Shown here one piece after another: positions 5,160 through 6,025 of a stretch of DNA of 6,025 nt (positions are counted from its first letter, which is position 1; the number at the start of each line of letters is the position of its first letter). Origin of the DNA: Methanomassiliicoccaceae archaeon (GTDB lineage Archaea; Thermoplasmatota; Thermoplasmata; Methanomassiliicoccales; Methanomethylophilaceae); NCBI GenBank assembly GCA_009780795.1, contig WQZJ01000069.1, forward strand, positions 1-6,025. Direction: 5' to 3'. Under the pieces are notes generated by a model. That model was not told the DNA's origin, searched no databases, and saw only the letters and a program-made list of their open reading frames with translations. The position numbers and the translations under genes are program-made.

Positions 5160-6025
5160 ATGAAAGGGTCTAGAGCGCTGCTGAAGATGCTGGAGGACAA
5201 AGGGGTGGAGACGATGTTCGGATATCCCGGAGGTCAGGTGATCCCGATATTCGACGAGATACTCAACTCGACGGTAAGGCACGTCCTTGTAAGGCACGAA
5301 CAGTGCGCGGCGCACATGGCCGACGGTTACTCGCGCGCCTCCGGTACGCCGGGCGTATGTCTGGCGACGTCCGGGCCGGGCGCGACGAACCTCGTGACAG
5401 GAGTGGCGACCGCGTTCGCCGATTCCGTGCCGATGATAGTGCTCACCGGTCAGGTGTCCACCCGCGTCCTCGGCATGGGGGCGTTCCAGGAGGTCGATGC
5501 GTTCAGCCTCATGATGCCGGTCACGAAATACAATTACAGGGTGCTCGACCTGCAGATGCTGCCTGAGGCGGTGTCCAGAGGATGGAACATCGCGCTCGGC
5601 GGAAGACAGGGGCCGGTGCACATCGACCTTCCGGTGGACGCGATGAACTCAGAGATAGACGAGTCACTGCTCAGCAGGAGGTTCGATCCGATAGATGTGC
5701 GGGAGGACCTTTCGAATCTCCCGTACGCGCTCGGTCTGATCGGAAAGGCACAGCGTCCGCTGATAATCGCGGGAGGAGGCGTGATATCGTCGAACTCGTC
5801 CGCGGAGCTGATGCAACTGGCGGAACTGATACGGGCGCCGGTGATAATGCCGCTGATGGGCCTCGGCACGATACCGTGCGACCATCCGCTGTCGTTCGGT
5901 TCGATGGGCATGCACGGGAAGATGTGCACGCTCAACGCGCTGAAGGAGGCCGACCTCGTCATAGCGATAGGCACGAGATTCTCGGACAGGAGTCACAGCA
6001 TGCATAACCAGATGTCACAGGGATG
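5160..6025 (+). CDS. ilvB: Acetolactate (acetohydroxyacid) synthase large subunit, 3' part beyond window
   Basis: This thiamine-diphosphate enzyme condenses two pyruvates to acetolactate, or pyruvate with 2-ketobutyrate, at the first shared step of valine, leucine and isoleucine synthesis. The window holds 288 codons, about half of the usual 550-600, with no stop. The N-terminal TPP (PYR) domain includes FGYPGGQVIPIFDEI (20-34), RHEQCAAHMADGYSRASG (45-62) with the cofactor-activating glutamate E47, ATSGPGATNL (69-78), GAFQEVD (107-113) with F109 and Q110, and GPVHIDLPVD (151-160). The central domain begins near RPLIIAGGG (199-207) and includes LMGLGTIP, GMHG (250-253) and ADLVIAIGTRFSDR (264-277). 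The second TPP domain is missing only because the window ends. GMGAFQE differs from the common G-T/S-D-AFQE by lacking the Asp. Positions of E47, F109 and Q110 match those of well-known acetohydroxyacid synthases, so the ATG at 5160 is well supported. A regulatory small subunit may follow outside the window. Confidence 0.95.
   Translation, partial: MKGSRALLKMLEDKGVETMFGYPGGQVIPIFDEILNSTVRHVLVRHEQCAAHMADGYSRASGTPGVCLATSGPGATNLVTGVATAFADSVPMIVLTGQVSTRVLGMGAFQEVDAFSLMMPVTKYNYRVLDLQMLPEAVSRGWNIALGGRQGPVHIDLPVDAMNSEIDESLLSRRFDPIDVREDLSNLPYALGLIGKAQRPLIIAGGGVISSNSSAELMQLAELIRAPVIMPLMGLGTIPCDHPLSFGSMGMHGKMCTLNALKEADLVIAIGTRFSDRSHSMHNQMSQG

Noticed and set aside
5130..5621. 163-codon minus-strand open frame opposite acetolactate synthase
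   Set aside because: It is rich in Arg and His and lies antisense to the conserved TPP-binding domain; typical shadow frame.

Overview
The window is archaeal chromosomal DNA. The evidence is an archaeal-type (class II) glyceraldehyde-3-phosphate dehydrogenase with C140 and H219, an aIF1A–Rio1–KH gene cluster, TATA boxes in place of -35/-10 promoters, and frequent ATA and AGG codons. The moderately high G+C and gene style would suit a euryarchaeon of the Thermoplasmata, such as a Methanomassiliicoccales relative. That placement is impression only, because no rRNA or lineage marker is present.

Six genes fill almost all of the sequence. Five lie on the minus strand and one on the plus strand. 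Read in the direction of transcription, the minus strand holds three units. (1) A zinc-dependent histone-deacetylase-family amidohydrolase (4085-5080) has its own TATA box. (2) Glyceraldehyde-3-phosphate dehydrogenase (3014-4021) and phosphoglycerate kinase (1781-3004) form a tight pair, with a second TATA-like element in the 63 bp before the first gene. (3) Translation initiation factor aIF1A (1309-1638), the Rio1 protein kinase (455-1300) and a two-KH-domain Dim2/Pno1-like protein (1-458, cut by the window edge) form a cluster behind a strong TATA box. On the plus strand, the acetolactate synthase large subunit begins at 5160 and runs off the end with about half its expected length. It diverges from the deacetylase gene across a 79-bp gap holding one AT-rich element that could serve both directions.

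The gene groups make functional sense. GAPDH and PGK catalyse adjacent steps of lower glycolysis/gluconeogenesis. aIF1A, Rio1 and Dim2/Pno1 all act on the small ribosomal subunit, the last two in its late maturation. Acetolactate synthase draws on pyruvate for branched-chain amino acids. The target of the deacetylase is unknown.

In all three minus-strand units the TATA centre lies 32-36 bp upstream of the start codon I chose, which predicts very short or no 5' leaders. Downstream operon genes and the acetolactate synthase gene carry Shine-Dalgarno-like motifs more often. I see no clearly new system. The points most worth a second look are the acidic tail of Rio1, whose codons also carry the ribosome-binding site of the next gene, the shared divergent promoter, and substitutions at usually conserved PGK positions. 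No tRNA, rRNA, CRISPR array, insertion sequence or stretch over 300 bp without a gene is present.
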